NCBI GenBank assembly: GCA_016870275.1
Contig: VGBZ01000002.1
Span: 1 to 64,000 of the forward strand
DNA: 64,000 nucleotides
Source of the DNA: Actinomycetota bacterium
Lineage (GTDB): Bacteria > Actinomycetota > Acidimicrobiia > Acidimicrobiales > Microtrichaceae
Reading direction: 5' to 3'
Positions within the stretch are counted from its first letter, which is position 1, and each line of letters opens with the position of its first letter. The notes below the pieces were generated by a model. The model saw only the letters and a program-made list of their open reading frames with translations, was not told where the DNA came from and did no database searches. Positions 59,993 through 64,000 of this stretch are shown here, piece by piece. The position numbers were made by a program, and so were the translations under genes.

Positions 59993-61197
59993 AACACTCC
60001 CCGATCACGCGACTCCTGAGCGACCCGTTCGAACTCCTCAGCAGATGCTGTGAAGAAATGGCTCGGAGGGTCGTTGGAGACCAGCACGTAGTAGAGCCAG
60101 TCACCCACGGGAGCCCGGATCGCACCCTCGAGGGAGGCCTTGCCCGGGGATGCAATCGGCGTCGGCGGGAGACCCCGATTGAGGCGAAGGTTGTACGGAG
60201 ACTCCACGGCGAGGTCCGCCGCAGTCAACTCACCGGCGGTACGACCGAGTCCGTAGAGGTTCGACGCATCGATTCCGAGGATCTCGTCGGTGTCGAGCCG
60301 GTTGTAGATCACCCGGGCGATCTGGCCCCGCTCCTCTGGAGGCTCCCCGGCCTCGCGTTCGATCAACGATGCCACCTTGATGAGGTCGTAGGCCGACCGC
60401 CCCTGGAGCGCCTCGGCCCGGTCGAAGTCGAGGGAGTCGAGGATCTCGTCATTGCGATCCGCCAACGTCTGGAGGATCTGAACGGGCGTGGCATCGACGG
60501 CGAACTCGTAGGTGTCAGGGAAGAAGAAGCCCTCCCAGTTGCTCACCTCGTCAGGCCTGTACTTGGAGGTCACCTGCCCCGACCCCAGTGCAGCCAGGAG
60601 GTCCGCAGCGGTCACTCCGGGTATCGACTGCTCGATGATCTGGAGGATTCCGCCGAGATTGGTCCCCTCGGGGATGCGTACCACACGAGCATCGGGTGGA
60701 AGCGGGCCCTCGTCGAGAACGGCCGCAGCCTCGTCGAAGGACGAGTTCGACCTGAAGTTCACGTACCGACCGGCTTCCCACGGTCCACCACCGGTGATCT
60801 GGGCGTGAGAGCGGAACAGAGCAGCATTGGTGATCACACCTCGCTCGGCGAGGACGTCGGCGATGCCGTCGCGCGAGGTGCCGGGTTCGATCACGACATC
60901 GCCGACCAGCTCGCCCTGGGGCCCGCTGGGGTCCACCTGACGGGTGATCCAGACAATGGCGAGCAACAGCGCCACTCCGCACAGCGCAGCAACGATGGCG
61001 ACCAGCGCCACCAGGCGACGCCCGCCACGACCAGATGGATGAAGTGGAACGAACTCCTCTCCGGCGCGGACCGGACCCCCGGGAAGGCGTCGGCGAGGCG
61101 CTGGGGCGGGCCGGGAACCACTGGCTCCGCCTCTTCGCCTGACGACCCCCTCGGTCGGTGGCGTGGCCTCGGACCGGGTTTCCGTGGAGTCGCTCAC
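59989..61197 (-). CDS. mltG: endolytic murein transglycosylase MltG
   Basis: Membrane-anchored lytic transglycosylase thought to end new glycan strands. The 402-residue protein has a basic, proline-rich cytoplasmic N-terminus, a transmembrane helix at about residues 62-82, a LysM-like segment (DVVIEPGTSRDGIADVL) and the YceG domain with the catalytic Glu in VASLIEREAG. GTG 61197 overlaps the ruvX stop by GTGA; order alaS-ruvX-mltG-aroE is conserved in actinobacteria. Confidence 0.95.
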   Translation of the reverse strand: MSDSTETRSEATPPTEGVVRRRGGASGSRPAPAPRRRLPGGPVRAGEEFVPLHPSGRGGRRLVALVAIVAALCGVALLLAIVWITRQVDPSGPQGELVGDVVIEPGTSRDGIADVLAERGVITNAALFRSHAQITGGGPWEAGRYVNFRSNSSFDEAAAVLDEGPLPPDARVVRIPEGTNLGGILQIIEQSIPGVTAADLLAALGSGQVTSKYRPDEVSNWEGFFFPDTYEFAVDATPVQILQTLADRNDEILDSLDFDRAEALQGRSAYDLIKVASLIEREAGEPPEERGQIARVIYNRLDTDEILGIDASNLYGLGRTAGELTAADLAVESPYNLRLNRGLPPTPIASPGKASLEGAIRAPVGDWLYYVLVSNDPPSHFFTASAEEFERVAQESRDRGVF

Positions 61198-61709
61198 TGG
61201 GTGCCCTCCTCGCAGTGGCGTCGACGATCCAGCCAACTCTGGAGGATGGCAGCCGCAGCGGCGGCATCGACGACAGCCCGGCGGGCCCGCTCGTCGAGGC
61301 CGGCTCGGCGCAGGTGCTGGTGCGCCTCAGCCGTACTGAATCTTTCGTCAGCGCCGAACACCGGAACTCCGAGAACGCCCCGCAGTTCGGCGATCTCCGC
61401 CTCAATACGGCGTGCCGCAGGCCCGGTGGACCCATCGAGGCTGAGCGGTACGCCGACGACCACCGCAACCGCCTCGAACTCCTCCACGAGATCACGGATT
61501 CGCCGGTGGATCCTCCCCTGATCAGGATCCCGTTGCAGCACCTCCGACGGTAGGGCCAGTCGGCCCTGGTCGTCGCTGGTGGCGACTCCGATCCGCCGCT
61601 CGCCGAGGTCGAGCCCGATGACTCGGCCCTCAACGACAGCATCGTCAGGAGCCGGAGCATCCACCTCGACTCCGTCGAGGACAACTCGATGTCGGCCGGA
61701 GGCATTCAC
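61194..61709 (-). CDS. ruvX: RuvX/YqgF-family RNase H-fold nuclease
   Basis: Putative Holliday-junction resolvase or pre-16S processing nuclease. The 171-residue protein has the RNase H-fold GLDLGERRIGVA (catalytic Asp), VVGVPLSLDGS and DERFSTAEA. The first 25 or so residues extend beyond the usual start. GTG 61709 overlaps the alaS stop by GTGA. Confidence 0.93.
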   Translation of the reverse strand: MNASGRHRVVLDGVEVDAPAPDDAVVEGRVIGLDLGERRIGVATSDDQGRLALPSEVLQRDPDQGRIHRRIRDLVEEFEAVAVVVGVPLSLDGSTGPAARRIEAEIAELRGVLGVPVFGADERFSTAEAHQHLRRAGLDERARRAVVDAAAAAAILQSWLDRRRHCEEGTQ

Positions 61710-64000
61710 CGGGACACCACATTCCGCACGAGATCGAGAGCGGCATCGAGGTGCTCCGGATGTCGCCCACCGGCCACGGCCAGGTCTGCGCCCTTGCCGC
61801 CGCCCCCGCCGACCATGGTCGCTGCCTCAGCAATGAGAGCGCCGGCATCGAGACCGGAGGCAGGATCGACGGCCGCAACGAGCGCCACACCCTTTCCTGC
61901 GGGGCTTGCACCCAGGACGACGACGTTGATTCCCGGCCGGTCCCGGAGAGAGATCGCCAGGTCGCGAACCTGATCACGGTCATCGGCATCGACCCGCGCC
62001 ACGAGCACACCGTCGACTGCCGAGTCAGCGAGGTCCGCTGCCATTCCGCCGGCGAGCTGTCGGCGCAACTCCCCGACCTCCCGGCGCAGCGCCACCAGTT
62101 CGCCGAGTCGCTTCTCGACGCCGCCGTGTACGTCCTCGACTGGCACCCCAACGGCCTGCGCCACCTCAGCGAGCAGCGCCTGGTCGTGACGGAGTCGATC
62201 GATCGCCCCGGTGCCGGCCACGGCCTCGATCCGGCGGATGTTCGAGCCGATCGACCCCTCAGAGACGATCACCACGAGACCGATCTCGCCCAAAGCACCC
62301 ACGTGGGTCCCTCCACAGAGCTCCACGCTCTCAGGGCCGGCCCGGAGGACCCGGACGACGTCGCCGTACTTGTCGCCGAAGAACGCCAGGGCACCGAGGT
62401 CGCGGGCCTCGTCCATGGACATCTCGAGGTGCGTGACCGGCGCATCGCCGAGGATCTGGGCGTTCACGAGGTCCTCGATCTCCTGCAGCTGCTCAGGGGC
62501 GACCCGCTCGTGGTGGGAGAAGTCGAAACGCAGCCGCTCCGGGCCGACCAGAGAACCCTGCTGGGAGACGTGGTCACCGAGTACCGCACGGAGCGCCCAG
62601 TGCAAGAGGTGGGTCGCTGTGTGGTGACGGCGGATCGCCGCTCGCCGGGACGAATCAACCGAGACAGTGACGCAGTCGCCAACCTCGACCGCACCGTCGA
62701 TTACCTCGAAGGTGTGGCGGTGCAGCCCGCCGGGGGTCATGGTGGTGTCCACGACCGACAGACTTCCGTTGGGGCCGGTGATCGTTGCGGTATCGCCGAC
62801 TTGGCCGCCCGACTCGGCGTAGCACGGAGTCCGGTCGAGGAGAACGACGTCGTCGATGACGGCGAGGACGGTGGCAGTGCAGTCGAGTTGTTCCCGACCG
62901 ACGAACTCCGTCGGGCCGTGATCGGCGAGTACGGCCCGTTCGACCTCGACGGCGGACCCGGTTGCCACGATGCCCTTGCGGGTGGCGGCCCGTGATCGCT
63001 CCCGCTGGTCCTCCATGGCGGCATCGAAGGAACCGCGATCGACGCCGACCGAACGCAGGTCAGCCACCTCGACGGTCACCTCCAGCGGGAATCCGTAGGT
63101 GTCGTGGAGCTCGAATGCGACCGCACCGGAGAGTTGCTCGCCGGGTTCGAGCGTGTTGAGTTCCGACTCGAGCAGCGCCGATCCCCGGGCCAACGTCCGC
63201 CTGAACTGCTGCTCCTCACGCTCGATCGTCGAACGGATCCGATCGGCATCCCGGACGAGCTCCGGATAGGCACCGCCCATCACCTCGGCGTTCCGATCGA
63301 CCATCGGGACGAGCACACTGCGTTCCACACCGAGCATGTAGGCGAAACGCACGGCGCGCCGGATGATCCGGCGCAGGACATAGCCCCGTTCCTCGTTCGA
63401 TGGGACGACACCGTCGGCCACGAGGAACGCTGCTGTGCGAGTGTGATCCGCGAGCAGCCGGAGCGCCACGTCGGTGAGTTCGCTGCTCCCGAGTCGCTGG
63501 CCGGTGACGGCCTGGGCCTCATCGACGAGGAGGGCGAGCACGTCGGCGGCGTACAACCACCGACTGTGTGCGAGTACGGCGAGAATCCGCTCGAGGCCGG
63601 CCCCGGTGTCGACGTTCCTCGACGGGAGGTCGGTGAGGGATCCGTCGGCCTCTCGGAAGTACTGCGTGAAGACGAGGTTCCAGATCTCGACGAACCGTCC
63701 CTCGGCGCTCGGGTTGGCCGGACCGCCGTCGGGGCCGGCATCGGGTCCGTAGTCCCAGAAGATCTCCGATGAGGGGCCACACGGGCCGGTCTCACCCATC
63801 TCCCAGAAATTGTCGGCGCCGAGTCGCTGGATGCGCTCCGCCGGCAATCCGATCACCTCGGACCAGATCGCCGATGCCTCGTCATCAGAGGTGTGCACCG
63901 TCACCCAGAGACGGTCCGGGTCCAAACCGAGCGGCCCGGTCACGAACTCCCATGCCCACTCGATGGCCTCGGCCTTGAAGTAGTCCCCGAAACTGAAGTT
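61706..64000 (-). CDS. alaS: alanine--tRNA ligase, N-terminal part outside the window
   Basis: Class II synthetase with editing. The visible 764 residues start at the catalytic-core motif NFSFGDYFK and run through the rest of the core, the tRNA-recognition region, the editing domain with Zn ligands HTATHLLH and CGGTH, and the C-Ala domain with VGGGGGKGADLAVAGG. Only the first roughly 100 residues lie beyond the right edge. First gene of alaS-ruvX-mltG-aroE. Confidence 0.97.
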   Translation of the reverse strand, partial: NFSFGDYFKAEAIEWAWEFVTGPLGLDPDRLWVTVHTSDDEASAIWSEVIGLPAERIQRLGADNFWEMGETGPCGPSSEIFWDYGPDAGPDGGPANPSAEGRFVEIWNLVFTQYFREADGSLTDLPSRNVDTGAGLERILAVLAHSRWLYAADVLALLVDEAQAVTGQRLGSSELTDVALRLLADHTRTAAFLVADGVVPSNEERGYVLRRIIRRAVRFAYMLGVERSVLVPMVDRNAEVMGGAYPELVRDADRIRSTIEREEQQFRRTLARGSALLESELNTLEPGEQLSGAVAFELHDTYGFPLEVTVEVADLRSVGVDRGSFDAAMEDQRERSRAATRKGIVATGSAVEVERAVLADHGPTEFVGREQLDCTATVLAVIDDVVLLDRTPCYAESGGQVGDTATITGPNGSLSVVDTTMTPGGLHRHTFEVIDGAVEVGDCVTVSVDSSRRAAIRRHHTATHLLHWALRAVLGDHVSQQGSLVGPERLRFDFSHHERVAPEQLQEIEDLVNAQILGDAPVTHLEMSMDEARDLGALAFFGDKYGDVVRVLRAGPESVELCGGTHVGALGEIGLVVIVSEGSIGSNIRRIEAVAGTGAIDRLRHDQALLAEVAQAVGVPVEDVHGGVEKRLGELVALRREVGELRRQLAGGMAADLADSAVDGVLVARVDADDRDQVRDLAISLRDRPGINVVVLGASPAGKGVALVAAVDPASGLDAGALIAEAATMVGGGGGKGADLAVAGGRHPEHLDAALDLVRNVVSR

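Overview
The window is a gene-dense, high-GC stretch of chromosomal DNA with no phage, plasmid, insertion sequence or CRISPR array. Gene content and order are those of an actinobacterium: infC-rpmI-rplT-spoU-pheST next to the arg operon and tyrS, pyrR-pyrB-pyrC-carA-carB with an mIHF-type gmk, rpoZ, coaBC, metK and priA, and alaS-ruvX-mltG-aroE-aroK-aroB-aroQ-pepQ-efp-nusB. Departures from the mycobacterial/Streptomyces version (no argJ, an mIHF-Gmk fusion, many TAnnnT-type leaderless promoters, no tRNA in the rRNA spacer) suggest a deep-branching lineage such as Acidimicrobiia. That placement is an inference from gene content; I could not run a 16S comparison.

Layout. 1-4,063: an rRNA operon on the minus strand (16S, a 244-bp spacer without tRNA, then 23S running off the left edge), with a promoter just downstream of tyrS. 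4,460-8,867: tyrS, then a divergent class A penicillin-binding protein and a small membrane protein. 8,871-17,248: a minus-strand arginine operon argC-B-D-F-R-G-H with a 3-methyladenine glycosylase and a Nudix hydrolase coupled at its end. 17,302-23,030: pheT, pheS, an rRNA/tRNA methyltransferase, L20, L35 and IF-3. 23,301-24,915: a DUF1844 protein, a small cold-shock-like protein and hisG. 25,107-30,146: the only accessory-looking island, with a FeeM/LuxI-like acyltransferase, a four-helix membrane protein, a 5 x 20 bp tandem repeat, a C10 tract and a membrane PAS-PAS-GGDEF-EAL protein. 30,180-42,977: riboflavin genes, mogA, rsmB-fmt-def, an RsmC-like methyltransferase, priA, metK, coaBC, rpoZ and the mIHF-Gmk fusion. 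42,982-53,693: pyrimidine genes, nusB and efp. 53,750-64,000: pepQ, aroQ, aroB, aroK, two uncharacterised proteins, aroE, mltG, ruvX and a 5'-truncated alaS.

Regulation visible in the DNA. ArgR-type boxes overlap the argC promoter. A perfect PyrR-binding-loop match sits in the pyrR leader. A 28-nt complementarity flanks 16S. Six genes have a TAnnnT hexamer 6-7 nt upstream of the start codon (leaderless mRNAs). Fourteen neighbouring gene pairs overlap by GTGA, so translational coupling is the rule. Three genes seem to use rare start codons: infC (ATA), aroE (CTG), and TTG for tyrS and metK.

The best candidates for something new are the mIHF-guanylate kinase fusion, the acyltransferase/c-di-GMP island with its repeats, the lipobox on the class A PBP, and the uncharacterised pair between aroE and aroK.
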